A stretch of DNA of 64,000 nt. It comes from Metallyticus violacea (taxonomy: Eukaryota > Arthropoda > Insecta > Mantodea > Metallyticidae). The translations under genes were made by a program, and so were the position numbers. Positions within the stretch are counted from its first letter, which is position 1, and each line of letters begins with the position of its first letter. The stretch is taken from NCBI GenBank assembly GCA_030762175.1, contig CM060846.1, positions 235,229,512-235,293,511 on the forward strand, read 5' to 3'. A model generated the notes under the pieces. The model was not told where the DNA came from. It searched no databases and saw nothing but the letters and a program-made list of their open reading frames with translations. Positions 34,815-46,559 of this stretch are shown piece by piece.

Positions 34815-35180
34815 TAACCCTCATTTATAATCCCATCGATTCGTATTTACCAACCGCGCTATTTCCAAGGCTTGCGACTTGAAGCACTCTGTTGTGTTAA
34901 ATATTTGCCACCGGCACGCACTGGTTATCACAAGATCTATCTTACCTTGGCGTTTACTATCTTCTATATTAAATATTTCGTAACGGTCGTTGATGCCGCG
35001 TTTCAATAAATTTCTTCCCATGTATTCATATATGTATATTATGCCAAAGGATAATTTAATATTGACCCGATCAAGCTGGTTATATCCCGAATACCAACCA
35101 ATTCCCATCATTTGTCTGCCTGTATTTTTCAATCCAAGCGCATCTAGATTTGTCTGAAAAGGTAATAAAACACTATCTTT
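34815..35180 (-). pseudogene. Probable pVI-like minor capsid protein of the Polinton
   Basis: An open stretch of 103 codons at 35,132-34,821, preceded in frame context by QTNLDALGLKN. It has MGRNLLKRGINDRYEIFN and a K-R-Q-G-K stretch. Small proteins with this G-x-x-L-L-K-x-G pattern lie between the penton-like and major capsid genes in Polintons and are compared to adenovirus protein VI, which lines the capsid. The assignment rests on this weak pattern and on gene order. Confidence 0.4.
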
Positions 35181-35195
35181 TCATGCACTGCATCT

Positions 35196-36226
35196 TCAGT
35201 CTCCGTATTCACAGGAGAGCTCCTTTATTATTACTATCCCCCCAGGGTTACAAAAACCACGAAAGGTTGTATACTCAGCTGCCATCTGTAACAAATTTCT
35301 ATAAATAACCTTCTTGATATGCAAAACGGCAACGGTAGGGTAAACGTCACTGCTTATGCGAGTCAGTTTTCCATGCTTGGTATTGAACTCAATGGCAATT
35401 TGGAAAGGGCTAATTTCTACAGGAAGATAATATTCGTAATGAAGTATATGCTGACTGGCGATGGAGGGAAGTTTAATTATTCTCAAACAGGAAAGGCACG
35501 AGTTACCAATTAGCTGCGGATCAAAAATATTGCAGTATGCAAACACTTGTTCCGTATCGTAAACGAACTGGAAATATGTTTCCTGTGCTACCTGTGAAAA
35601 AGCGTCTTCATATCCTAGTTACTTTCAAGGATTTTTTTGTTTGCATTTTTATCACATTCGAAATTTGACAAATTCTTTTTTATGGTGTCCACGAAATCTC
35701 CCAGATGTAATATACCCTGGTTGGAAAGAAAACTTTCCCGTCAAACATTGTTTTTGTTTCATTTCCTTTCTTTGCGGAAATTATTATATACACGATATTA
35801 GCTTTTGCAGTTTGCTCGTCTTGCATGCAAAATATGAAGACCCACCCCCTCTTTGTGTTTTCTATGTCTTTTATCTCTTTTTGGTGAGTAACGAGATAGC
35901 AATGCAGGCGGTTAAAAATAGCCCTTGCAAGTTTTTTTATTCAGTTCACCAGCTTCGTTCGTCACATCCTCTTCTATGGACTCGTAACCGTAAAAATAGA
36001 AGAGTTCTGCAAGTCCCACCATCCATTTGTTTTTCCGAAGTTTAACCGGACTTCCCAAAACGTTTCGGAAATTGAAAAGGGTATTTTCTGGAAAGACATT
36101 AATACTGGAATCGTCAAATACCGTTATGTAAAATTGGTCCATATTTTTAATTCTGGATGAATTGATCCAGCTGTCAAAAGTCGGGCCTGTATCCTTTGCT
36201 ACGGATGAGAAGTTGCTTTCTACCAA
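35196..36226 (-). pseudogene. Polinton penton-like minor capsid protein, broken
   Basis: It begins with MDQFYITVFDDSSINVFPEN (about 36,140) and NKWMVGLAELFYFYG, and resumes near 35,546 with YCNIFDPQLIGNS, YYLPVEISPFQIAIEFN and VYPTVAVLHIKK. The opening 'F-Y-x-T...N-T-L-x-N-F' block and the late 'D-x-x-x-P-Q-x-x-G' block are as in the single-jelly-roll vertex protein family of Polintons (also seen as F54H12.2-type nematode proteins). The middle (35,550-35,910) is out of frame. The start overlaps the integrase C-terminal reading. Confidence 0.7.
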
Positions 36227-36760
36227 TTTTAATCCTTTTCTTCAACATTTTACCAACTTTGAAAAGTGTGGATTTGATAATTTTCACTGAGGTCAGCTCA
36301 TAGTCTGGGCGTATTTTTCGCTCCTGTTTGCTGCATGTTGTTCCAAACCTGAAACTTTTTTTTTTTTTTTTTTTGTCATTGATGCTACTAAGAGCCATTC
36401 TTATTCTCGAACATGTGGCATTGCAAGCATGGATAAATTTCTCGAGATCATGTCATCTAAGTGAAATATTTATACAGTTTGGTCTTGAGCGTGCGATCAA
36501 ATCTTTCAACTATGAAGAACTTAGAAGAACTTAACGTCGGAATTTCTACAAACCTGATGCTTGATGTCCTTCTCTTTTAGGCACCTTTGAAATGCCGATC
36601 CCATAAATCCTGTACTCTTGTAGATTGTTATAGTCAAGGGAGGCTGTGTTTCCTTTATTTTTGATTTTAAAGCTGCTGCTATTTGGTCGCTAGTTAAGTT
36701 TTTCAAGATTTTACCTATGCATATTTGGAAAAAACAATAACGCAAGTCAAGAGATATATG
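36174..36760 (-). pseudogene. Polinton integrase with chromodomain, broken
   Basis: Retrovirus-type integrase that inserts the element. The minus strand reads a core fragment with STGFMGSAFQRCLKEKDI and QVCRNSDVK (36,745-36,521), then in another frame ERFDRTLKTKLYKYFT (about 36,450-36,500), the block around the last catalytic glutamate, and a C-terminal chromodomain-like KVGKMLKKRIKIG...RSKGYRPDFDSW (about 36,165-36,280). The upstream zinc-binding domain and first catalytic Asp were not seen. A homopolymer of T at about 36,357-36,374 lies inside a frame-broken stretch. Confidence 0.7.
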
Positions 36761-36764
36761 ATCC

Positions 36765-37735
36765 TGTCATATTTTTCCAGACTTTGAAAATCGGCCAGAT
36801 TGATTTTTCAAGCATCGTTAATATTGTTTATTATGCAGAAGTTTCTTTGACATTTTTCCTTGCAGGTTTGTGTAAAGTGATAGCATCCTGTTACAACAAC
36901 CAATTTTCTTGTTTGTGCTTTTCCCCAGCTGCGGCTGCGAGGGTGGGCAAGGTGGAAAAGAAAAGACGGACGGCTTTTGAAGGCCGTAAAAGTGTTTTAT
37001 GTTTATTACTTGTACGAGTTCCAACCTAGATTGTCCTCTATGGAAATAATTCCGCTATTATATCTTTGTAATTATTACCCCTGTTGTACTTCATCTCATT
37101 GAAATGTTCGTTGTTTGTTATCTGTTGGTGAGGTGAAAATTTTGCTTATTGTTGTTTGTATGCAAAGGCATGACTTTAGAAATGTGGATGTTCTTTCTGG
37201 TTAACAACTCCCAGAGCCTTCACTTTCACTTGAAAATTCTATTTTTAAGCTATTAATCATTATCTTCTATCTTATTTAATGAATCGCCTATTTTAAACCA
37301 AAGATCCTTACATTTGTATATGTGTTTGTGTAAGATTGATCAATAATTTACAACATTTAACTTAAATTACTCACAGTGCATGAATGTTGTAAGTTATTGA
37401 TCAATGTTACACAAACACAGTTATCCCTATCCCATACTGCCACTAACTATAAGCGTGAAAGGTAGCTCAAACTTGATTAGAGAAAGTGTGCTCATTAAAC
37501 GCCTTACGACAAAATTTTCTCAACGGTTACTTGTTGTAATTGGACAGTCTATACCACACCTAATTTATGTCAAAAGAAGGAAACTGATCAAACACTTCCA
37601 CTGGAATGGAAGATTGTTCTTCATTTTTGAGAGTATACAGTACCTTTCTCGCCTCTAGAAATTTCTGTACAGCTGCCTTCATCTAGAAATGCATCAACAT
37701 TCAGTCTGCTTTATATAACCGAAAGGGACAGAATA
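36765..37735. other. Polinton interior without recognised gene
   Basis: About 1 kb between integrase and polymerase remains. Apart from the 99-bp hairpin at 37,321-37,419 and a CpG-containing stretch near 36,930-37,000, nothing could be assigned. Confidence 0.4.
37321..37419. repeat. Hairpin with 37-nt arms inside the Polinton block
   Basis: The left arm TGTGTTTGTGTAAGATTGAT... (37,321-37,357) and the right arm ending ...ATCAATGTTACACAAACACA (37,383-37,419) are inverted complements with few mismatches, around a 25-nt loop. It could be a MITE, an origin-like structure, or the join of two terminal inverted repeats. Confidence 0.6.
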
Positions 37736-37739
37736 GTGT

Positions 37740-38960
37740 GACCCATAGGCCAGTCGTCTGTTATGAAAATATGTTCTGTATATTTTGTCTTCTGGTTCAG
37801 AGACAACAATTACACCAAAAGTTCTTTGCGCTTAATTTTACTTTCCTCTCCAAAACACAATCACATTCTCCAGTTTTTAAAATTGTTTTCTTTACGGACT
37901 CAAAATCAGCTTATTGCATAGGTGTAATTAAGAGTCGTTTCACCTTGCATTCCATTTTGAAAGCATTATTGGGCAGTTTAATATTGTATGCATATTAAGT
38001 CCTCCAGATACAAACTCGCAATGTAGGATTTACAACTGTAGTCAGCCTGTTCCTCCGTCATATCTCCACATGGTACACTAGACTGTTCTCCTCCATTAGC
38101 TAGGAAAAATATCAAGTTCGTATCGGTACACAGTGTTTATCTATTCAGCGATTTTAGGTAACTATAAAGCTTAAGTCTTGCTCAGGATGCTCTAAGGACC
38201 TCGTTAGTTTTCAGTGAAGGGGCTTCTGCTTCCTCGAGGTAGTGCCAAAACAACCCCACAACCTTGTCGCTTGCAAACATCATATTTTGCACCTCTATGT
38301 CCGGTGTTGTAAAGACCTTGTACAATTCTTGAGATTCTTTTAACATCTTTTTGTGCGATCTGTTGCCGTGTTCTGTAAGTTTTCCCCAAAAGCCGTTTAG
38401 GCACGGTTTGGCTAAGGATCTAGCACAGGGATTCTTGCGAATCGTCGTGTTATCCAGAAGAACTCTTTTACTTTGGAACATAATTTTCCTTGTCCTATTC
38501 ATTTACAACCCAGGAATGCTAACTGCTGGCATCTACTTTTAATTTTATAAACTTGCATCTGTACTGCACAAAGAGACCTTGGTTTTCATTTGGATCATAT
38601 TGTTGAATTTTATATTCATAAAATTCATAAATCTGTCTCATTTCATAGCGCATCTCGACAGGCTTTCGTATTTGTCTTTCGACCATGTACCGGAATTTTC
38701 TCGTCGACTTTCGTCTTAAGTGCATTCTCCATCCCCCTTTCAGCACACGTGTGATAAAGAAAACATTTTATTTTTTGTTGGCAGCGACAAGGAAGAACTG
38801 GATTAGACAGTTCTTTGTTCTTTGGAAAAACTCTGCACTTGGTCAATCCTTTCCTTTCCAACATATCTCTGTTATTACACCACTCATTCCCATACAATTT
38901 GAAATGTGTACTAGAGGGAATTTGAAATACTTGCCAATATATGCATACAAAGTCATTGTA
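37740..38960 (-). pseudogene. Polinton protein-primed DNA polymerase B, C-terminal half, broken
   Basis: Replicative polymerase of the element. Blocks in order on the minus strand: KGLTKCRVFPKNKELSNPVL and the Cys-rich FLYHTCAERG (38,897-38,700), EMRYEMRQIYEFYEY and LFVQYRCKFIKLK (38,746-38,519), then NPCARSLAKPCLNGFWGKL in the palm/fingers (about 38,430). TPDIEVQNMMF and an eroded TDTNL at the catalytic two-aspartate box follow (about 38,120-38,135, second Asp lost). Blocks near 37,740-38,000 match the end of the family. The exonuclease and terminal-protein parts are missing beyond 38,960, so the gene is truncated as well as frameshifted. Confidence 0.75.
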
Positions 38961-38969
38961 TAAGACTTA

Positions 38970-39716
38970 ATAAAATAAATGAATTCTATTTAGAAACTTC
39001 TGTGCCATCTTTTTTCCAGTCTTCATTATATGTATGAATATCATTTTTACAGTGTTATGGATTATTCCATTATTTAGAAATCCATTTTACAGAGTTTTGA
39101 CACCTATATGATACATTCCAGAGAATGGAATGTCACTAGTTATGCCCTCTTCTACAGGGTGGATGTATGTGAATCAGAGGTTCTAGGTCCTACAAATTTC
39201 TTGTCAATTAATCCAGCATGCTTCTCATAATATCTTCTATGTATATGGTACATAAACTTTATGATCCTTTCAAGGCTGGAAATACAGGGTTTTTGTTATC
39301 TTGCCTAAAGATTTTTGTTTGTTATATATGTGCAACATGTAATTCTCTTTGCACTTTTTTAACAAGGTATAACAGAAGGTTTTTCAGGGAAATGGAATAT
39401 TGGATTACACCACTGAATCTGTATAGTATCAACAAATTTTAAGATAATTCAGTAGAAGCAAAATAACAACACTGTTTGACATTAATACATACCAGTTTTA
39501 AATGCCTAAAGTTTAAAAATGTAATGTAGAAAAAAAAAACTTGTGTGTTATTGAAAAGCCTGACAAATGCCAGAATCCAATTATATTTTTATTTAAGCAT
39601 TTACTTGAAGACCATTTAGACTGTTGCATTCCTAAAATCAAATGTTATTTTAATATTTTGTGTTTGTTTCATGTTCACATGTACCAAATTAAACAATATT
39701 TGCAATTTCTTTACAG
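38970..39716. other. No gene seen; end of IAP intron 3
   Basis: AT-rich DNA with no recognised feature, ending in the acceptor TTGCAATTTCTTTACAG. Confidence 0.5.
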
Positions 39717-39784
39717 GGCATTCATGAGCCTGCCAGACCATCACCAATTCTAAAAGAAGAATCTACCTCAAACTCCACTGCAAG
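39717..39784 (+). CDS. IAP gene, short linker exon between BIR2 and RING
   Basis: A 68-base exon with acceptor TTTCTTTACAG. It continues the phase-0 end of the exon at 27,964 and finishes in phase 2, exactly what the RING exon at 57,989 needs. The peptide is Ser/Pro/Glu-rich (GIHEPARPSPILKEESTSN), as expected for the unstructured BIR-RING linker. The donor AAG|GTGCTT is weak. Identification rests on phase agreement and composition, not on a conserved domain, and cDNA could place this exon elsewhere. Confidence 0.5.
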
Positions 39785-39929
39785 GTGCTTATTTTATTAC
39801 TGTCACATTCAGAATTTAAGTATATGCTTAGTTTGTAGCTATCTAAAAAGCAAAGTAAAATTCATGCTATTAGAATGTAATAAAATTTACGTTTTGTATA
39901 AAACCATTGAGATACAAGCTTGAAATTTG

Positions 39930-42235
39930 GACTAAGTAGCTGGATTATACTGTTGCAAGAAACTATCAAACAACTCAAACCCAGCAAGCTAATAGGACCA
40001 GACAATGTGTTTCCAGAATATCTAAAAGATTTTATACCAATGGCTACATTCTGTTCCCTTTCTATCTTCAATAAAAGTGCAACTCATTAAATAACATGCC
40101 AATTGATTGGTTAAAAGCCACAGTAATATCCATATTGAAACTGAATAATCCAAAGGAAAGGATTAGCTCCACCCCTATTTCCATGATAGTCAAGGCGATG
40201 GAAAAAATTATAAATGCCAAATTAAACTGGTATCTATAGAAACACAATGTGATAGCAACGGAAAGAGCAGGATTCAGACCAATTATTTGAACAGGCCAAC
40301 AAATAATGAGATTAACACAACCCATAAAATGAACCTACACTCTGAAAGAATATACATAAGCAGGTTTCCTTGATCTAAAAATAGCATAGGACAGCCCAGG
40401 GAAAAAGAAACTAATGAATGATCTAATGTAAATTACCATCAAAAACAAAATGCTAAACTAGTTTAAACGATTCCTGCATTGAGGAATAATTGCAACAAAA
40501 TATTAGGGTTCTACTTCCTTGTGGAAACTAACTTCAAAGGACCTTCCCCAAGATACAGTAACCAGTGCACCCCTATGAAATATTTATCTGAATGATGTAA
40601 TCAGAGGGATAAAATCCATAAATAAGCATAACGGATGTGTATTTGTAGACAACAACAAACGACAAGCAGAACAAATAATTAACAAAGCAATAAAGCTACT
40701 ATTAAAATGGAGAATGGAAAATTATATGGTAATCAGTATCAATAAAACAGTATAGCAATGCTTCTCCCTTGAACATAAAAAGGAGAACTTTGAAATCAAA
40801 ATTACAAATAACACACTATCAAAGAGTGTTAACACAAAATAACTGAGCAAAAGACTAAGCTGGGAATAACACATCGCAATGACCAAAATGAAAATAGAAT
40901 ATCATCTTAATATACTAAAAAGTATACAGAGAGCCACAGCTCTCAAGAAATGCTGAAACAAACCTACAACAATTAGTAAAATGCTTAATGATATATAGAA
41001 GCAAAGTCCTCATTACTGCCAAACCAATTAAATTACAAAAAATGGGCCTCAAATAAAATAATGCATAAACACTCATTTGTGGAGCAGTAAAACATACATA
41101 ACAGCATTAGAATTATATACCAGTACGAATCAACAACTGTCAAAATAAAAGTCCAGGCTCCATCAAATTGTGTGATCATTACATCTCTTTCTGATTAAAA
41201 ATGTGTGAACAGCAAATACAAACAAAAAACACATCACACATGTAGAAAAACAATCATCAATTGTCAACATTATATATAAAGCATAATAAATGTAAAACCT
41301 GAAAACTACTAGATAATAATTTAAAATATCAAAATATGGAAATATATACAGATAAAGATGAAAAATTCAAGAAGAAGTCCAGAAAATTCAATCCAGAACA
41401 TGCAAAATGACTTTCTTTGGAAACCATTGCTAAGAGATTCCCAGAAAATGAAAAGTTGAATATAAACACTGATGACTTTATGATTAATAAAGAACAATCA
41501 GGAGCTGGAATATATATGTATATACATACAGCCATTGTCATACTACATTTACACTGGAGGAGATGACATAATGCATTTTGGAGAACTGGAAGCAATATTT
41601 GATGCTTTGAAACAACTCTTATTCAAAATAAACTCTTTCCAAAGAGTGATATTTTTGGTAGATTGCTAAGCAGCAGCTCAGATAGTGGCACCAACTCCAT
41701 ACTAAATTAAACAAATACAACATAAGAAATCAAGAAGTATCATCAAATATAAACAAACAATTTCCAGAAAACCACAGCAGTGAATCCCATCACATTGTAG
41801 AATGATAGGGAACTAAATAGCAAACCTCCTAGCCAAGGAAGGAACCAAACAATGCTATCAACAAAAGCACAGGAAAAGAAACCATTAAGAAGACAGTTTA
41901 AGTAATAAGCACATCAGAATTCAAAACAAAATCAAGAGAAATCAAAAAAAAACATGGAAAATCATTCAGTAGACCTGGGAGAAATGCAAAAACAAACCTA
42001 CATATGAAATAACCTTAGTTACTAGATCAACAGAAAATGGCAGTTTGGCTGCCCATCTCTGCATGATAGGCATCCATGAGTCAGAAAGCTGTATACTTTG
42101 TAATGAACCTAATAACAGGATGGACATTGAACACCTAATACACTGCAAATAACTAGACAAGGGACTCTAGAATAGGAAGAACATCTCTGCCCTATACTGG
42201 ACTGCTTAGAAGCCAGTGGGTTGAAATTTAAGAGA
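39930..42235 (+). pseudogene. LINE (jockey/I-group, with RNase H), decayed, in left arm
   Basis: The + strand carries RT blocks of a non-LTR retrotransposon: GPDNVFPEYLKDF (about 39,998), a reading of 'L-I-x-W-L-K/x-x-x-I-x-x-L-K' near 40,100, GCVFVDNNKRQAEQIINKAI at the position of the catalytic Y/F-x-D-D box (about 40,635), and LSKRLSWE. Downstream are an RNase H-like stretch with INTDDFMINKEQSGAGIY (about 41,460) and a C-terminal CCHC-like block with IHESESCILCNEP and DIEHLIHCK (about 42,070-42,150). Many stops; the 5' end is missing. A partner copy lies inverted at 55,205-57,780. Confidence 0.75.
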
Positions 42236-42719
42236 TACCATTTGAAGAATATTAATTCATTTGATATATATATATATAGTCAGTTACATTTGGTTCCTAG
42301 TATTTCCAGCATATTAATAATGACAGGATTTGCTTTGATAAAAACAGATTAATTAGTGTGCACAACTAGCTTATCGTGAAATGGAATGCATGTAACTAAT
42401 ATCTGATTGGATACATAGTATTTAGTGTTTACATAGATCATGGGAACCCTTACAAATGGTTTTAATATATATCAGGTATATATAGTGTTGTTGATGACAC
42501 TTTATTTTCCAGTGAAAATCAAAGCCTTTTACCCTAGAAATACAGCATTGCCTAGAATAATAAATTTTGCTTTTGGTATGATATATGCAGTAGTTTTTCT
42601 AAAAGAAAGGAGCAAACATTTTTTTAGGCAAATGTGCATTAGCAGATAAATAGTTTTGACTAGTAGGTGCCAGGATTAATGTATATTTTCGGGAATAAAA
42701 TTCTTTAATATGGTCTATT

Positions 42720-42900
42720 TCAGAAGAGAAGTAAAGCCCTGGGTGCCATGTCATAGATTTATGACACTAAATAGATCCTCAAGCATGAAAGAAAGGGCTT
42801 ATGAGCAAAATTTATCTACTCTTTCATTCCCTGAATTGAATAGTGTACTGATGACCTAAGATGTTAAAGGGCATTCATAAATAAACCAAATCAACCAAAT
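42720..42900 (+). mobile_element. SINE family A, 5'-truncated, in left arm
   Basis: Shares GAAGTAAAGCCCTGGGTGCC, ATGTCATAGATTTATGACA and TGATGACCTAAGATGTTAAA with the full copies at 12,178 and 29,230. The tRNA-like head is missing. The orthologous copy in the right arm is at 54,580-54,760, so it inserted before the duplication. Confidence 0.75.
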
Positions 42901-45335
42901 AGTAGGTCACATTCTTCAGGGATTTATGACAGAAATCCCTGAATAATCCACAGAGTGCAGCAAAGAGCATGTGTACACATATTAGTCTTATTCATTATGT
43001 GTAATAAATCTTCACGGGATACATTAATGTTATAAATACCTCAAGGATACTACAAGAAACAGTGCCACATACTGGTCAACACTTGTAACATATAATATTC
43101 CTAACCTAATAGTAACTAAGGAAGAAGAAATGAATATAGCACTGAAAAAGCCACAAAATTACCATTTAGAGGTCAGCATAAAAGAATGTTCAAATTTCAA
43201 GTATATATAATTATTAGGATTAATGTACACTAATGTGCAGAATAGGTGCAAACAAATCAGTATCCGCCATGGTTTACTACCTGGGGTCATACACAATTCT
43301 GGTTCACATCTGCAGTACATGATGGCAGAATGAGTAAAAATAGCAATTCAGCTTCAGAAGGCTTCACCAAGGTACATAGATTATGTGACTTCTTTTGTGG
43401 GAATTTGTTTATGTTCCATATATTCTGAAGAGATTTCATGTACCTCTGCACCTGCCTTACACAGGCTGTTGCATCAATCACTATTGATATGTTGAAGTGA
43501 TTATGAAACTAATTGGATTAATGGTAAAATATGTCCTAGTGACCAAAAATACTCATACTAAAGAATTCAACATTACAAACATTAATATTTTATTTATCAC
43601 ATATTAGAATGTATTTAACTTGGAGTTAAATATTACAGGAATAAACTAAACATTAAATTTGAGCATTCTTTTATGTACATGCTGTGTATGTGGGTTTATA
43701 AATATGTAAGAACAAGTTTATCAACTTATAAAAGTAACATGTAACTCTTTCATACTCCATGCTTGTGAAAGTATACTTAGTTGGCCCAAATATTGGAATT
43801 GTCATGTGTCATTTATCTTTTAATATTTCAGTATCTTTTTCTTTTAGTTAAGTTCCCAAATACAAATTCTTTTGTATTTTTCATATATATTTCCAGAAAC
43901 TTGACTCTCAGTACCTGGACATCTATTGGAGTTTCCTTTTAAAAAGTGGATAAATCAAAAATCTAATTTTATGTATTTTCTTTCAACTTTTTACAGGTCA
44001 GGCAGCATAATTAGGATACAGTAAATTTTGGAGCATATTGTAAATCATTTAACAACATATATCTAATTATTCTGGTAACATAGCCTATTAGGTAATCATA
44101 GCTGTAGGAAACTCATACCTAAACACAAGTAGCAGCATTTAAAGTTGGACATATTCTAATCACTTATTTTGTAATATGGCCACTCATTAGTGTAATAAAA
44201 AATAACAAAAAAAACATAGGTATTAGTGAAGTGTTAAAAAAATATAAGAGTTCTCTTCATAAATGAAATGAGTCAGGGTGGAAATGGTGAATTACTAGGC
44301 AACAGTATTTCAGTTGCAATTTCCATTTCACATTGAATCTTTTTCGAGAAATTTTTATTTTGAGTTCTATGGTGTGTAGTGATAATATTTGATGAAAAAA
44401 AAAATGGAAACACAGTGGAAGTAGAGAGCTGACACATAGTGAAGGACTTAAGGACACTGAAGCAATGCTGCATCATTTTGCCAAATCATGGTCATTTTGT
44501 TCTTGTGTTGCCCCCATGACTAAGCTGTGAGAGGAAGAAAAACTGTGAGAGACAAACCACCATCACCATATTTTTCTCTAAAAGAGTCTAGTCATTGCAT
44601 TGATATGCACATTTTTTATCATTATTTTTTATATTTAATGTTATACATTTTCTTTTGACATTTTTACATTAAATCATTTCAAAATTTTCTGAATTATGAA
44701 TAGCGCTGCACAATTCCATAAAACTCAAGATTTTCCCATCTTGACAGCCTGCAAGACTGCAATAAGTTGTGTTGGTGAGACTCTATTTTATTAGCCACAT
44801 CTGTTATTCTTTACATATCTTCAGAGAAATGCCCAAACTATTGATATGAATAATTTTCATGCAGCAAACTGTATTAGCTAACATTTCATTTCCTGGTAAG
44901 TAGCAATAATATATGTGCTAACTAGTGCAATATATCCAAATTTCTTTCCTTCATTTATTTTCTTAAGAGCCTTTAAATATGCTCATTGATGTATAAGACA
45001 TTACTTTCAATTTATTTCTATTGCAACTTGTTCCACCTGGTTAAATAAAGACATGGCATTGTTAAGTATTTGAATGTTGCTCGAAGATTCTTAACTTTTT
45101 CTTAATTGTCTCTGCTGTGAAATCCTTTCCTACTGATACATTCAGTGAGAGAGGCAGCTATGCCACATGATCATTAAACTGTTTTCAAAATGGCTTGTTT
45201 ACAGACAGAATATAAGATGACAGCCAACACCTACTAGGGATTCTATATGAATGGCTTACTAACCAGTTTATATATAATTTAATGTTTAAAAATATAACAA
45301 TGAATTTTTAATGTTTGAATTGCTAAATATTAATT
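42900..45335. other. Left-arm sequence without recognised gene
   Basis: About 2.4 kb between the SINE and the inner end of the arm, matched in reverse by 52,120-54,575. Open frames near 44,257-44,476 and their mirror at 53,021-53,206 are conserved between arms only because the DNA is duplicated. No protein family recognised. Confidence 0.5.
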
Positions 45336-45754
45336 TTGTCTCTTTATTTATTTAATTTTAGGCAGATGAATAAAATTTTAAAATTTCTCATCTATTTCAT
45401 GATTTTCTATATATTTTTATTTCTGATGTTTCAAAAAATTTACATAAATACATCAAGTTATATAGTTATAATTCAGAACATAGATGATGTCTTACTATTG
45501 CCAGTAATTTTTTTAATGTAGAAATTGCTATTTCCTGGAGGATGTGATCAAGCATTTATTTATAAAAAATCTAGAGTATCTTTTAGTTCAAAATGAAAAA
45601 AAACACACTTGTAAAAATTAGGTCACAGCATGAATTTGTGAATTAATGAATCTCATCAGTGACCCAAAATTCATGTCTTATTTTTCTTCTGCTGTTAATG
45701 CTTACACAAGGCTAGTATGAAAAATAATTTTAAAGTATATATTTAACCGTAGTA

Positions 45755-45945
45755 ATTGATGGCTAAACTAAAAGTTGCTACTGTGAAAATGAAATGCAGG
45801 TGGGTGCAAAGCTGTTGTTGAATTAAGCTTCTGAAACTTACTGCACATTAGTCATAATTTTTAAAAAATCATATTTCTGATTGTTTCCTTACTGTAGAAC
45901 TATTTCATAATTGCAGTCAGTTTTCAAATGCAAACAAAAATATGA
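45755..45945 (+). repeat. Flipped segment next to the arm end, left copy
   Basis: TTGATGGCTAAACTAAAAG ... TTTTTAAAAAATCATAT ... GTCAGTTTTCAAATGCAAA matches 51,559-51,742 in the same orientation, although the adjoining arms match in opposite orientation. Confidence 0.75.
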
Positions 45946-46555
45946 AATGTTTGTAAAAGTGAAATATATGGTGGAAAATGTGCTGTCCCTTGCCAAGTGG
46001 ACCTATAGCCAAGTCTGCCTCTGACAGTAATAAGGAATATAGTAACCTTGTCAGAAGCATGTAGAACAAAAGAAAAATACAATCATTGACAGAGTTAAAT
46101 TAAAGAAATTCCTCTAAAATATACTCCTACTTTGCCTCTTAGGCGTTAAGAAATTTTTCATCCTGTATAGGAGAAATGAATGATGTTCCTGTACAAAGTA
46201 TTAAAAAAATTTATTTTGATCTTTTTGTAGGTAAGGATTTTTTCCATCTATCCACAAAAAACTAATAGATATACTGCTCAAATACAAGTAAAATAGGCAG
46301 ATCAAAAATAGTATCATACTTGTTAAAGGAAAATTCAAGCCAAATTAGGCCTTTTTACAAATATGGAGACAGTAGATTTGACTGAAATCAGAATTTATTT
46401 TTAAGGGAATATCTGTGTGTGCCCAATTATAAGGACAGCAATAACTTTGTTTGCTTTAAAACTGTTTCTCAGTACCTTCAACTCAACACTGAAGTTTTAA
46501 GGACAAAATTGTCTATAAGATTTGCCCTACTTTAGACATAATCATCATGGCTACC
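45945..46555. other. No gene seen; start of spacer between the arms
   Basis: AT-rich DNA without recognised features. Confidence 0.5.
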
Positions 46556-46559
46556 AATG

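Larger units (their letters stand above)
31580..38965 (-). mobile_element. Polinton/Maverick (adintovirus-like) remains
   Basis: A roughly 7.4-kb block, all on the minus strand, carries broken copies of the core genes of Polintons, DNA elements that replicate with a protein-primed polymerase and encode virus-type capsid proteins. In 5'-to-3' order: polymerase B, integrase, penton-like minor capsid, a pVI-like protein, the double-jelly-roll major capsid protein, then unidentified element genes. Every gene has stops or frameshifts. The block is visibly richer in CpG than its flanks. Terminal inverted repeats and the expected 6-bp target duplication were not found. The polymerase 5' half, the packaging ATPase and a protease were not recognised, so it is incomplete. 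Confidence 0.75.
39945..45750. repeat. Left arm of a long inverted duplication
   Basis: This arm is the diverged reverse complement of 51,745-57,700. Anchors along its length: GCAAGAAACTATCAAACAA at 39,953 against its complement at 57,685; TGGGAACCCTTACAAATGG at 42,439 against 55,040; the SINE tail at 42,890 against 54,585; ATTCAGAACATAGATGATGT at 45,470 against 52,010; and TTAGGTCAC...GAATTTGTGAATT at 45,619 against 51,870. It contains the LINE, a SINE-A copy and 3 kb of unassigned sequence. No host gene is seen in it. Confidence 0.85.

Noticed and set aside
35641..36045. Plus-strand open frame of 134 codons
   Set aside because: Lies opposite the penton-like gene and has no recognisable domain.
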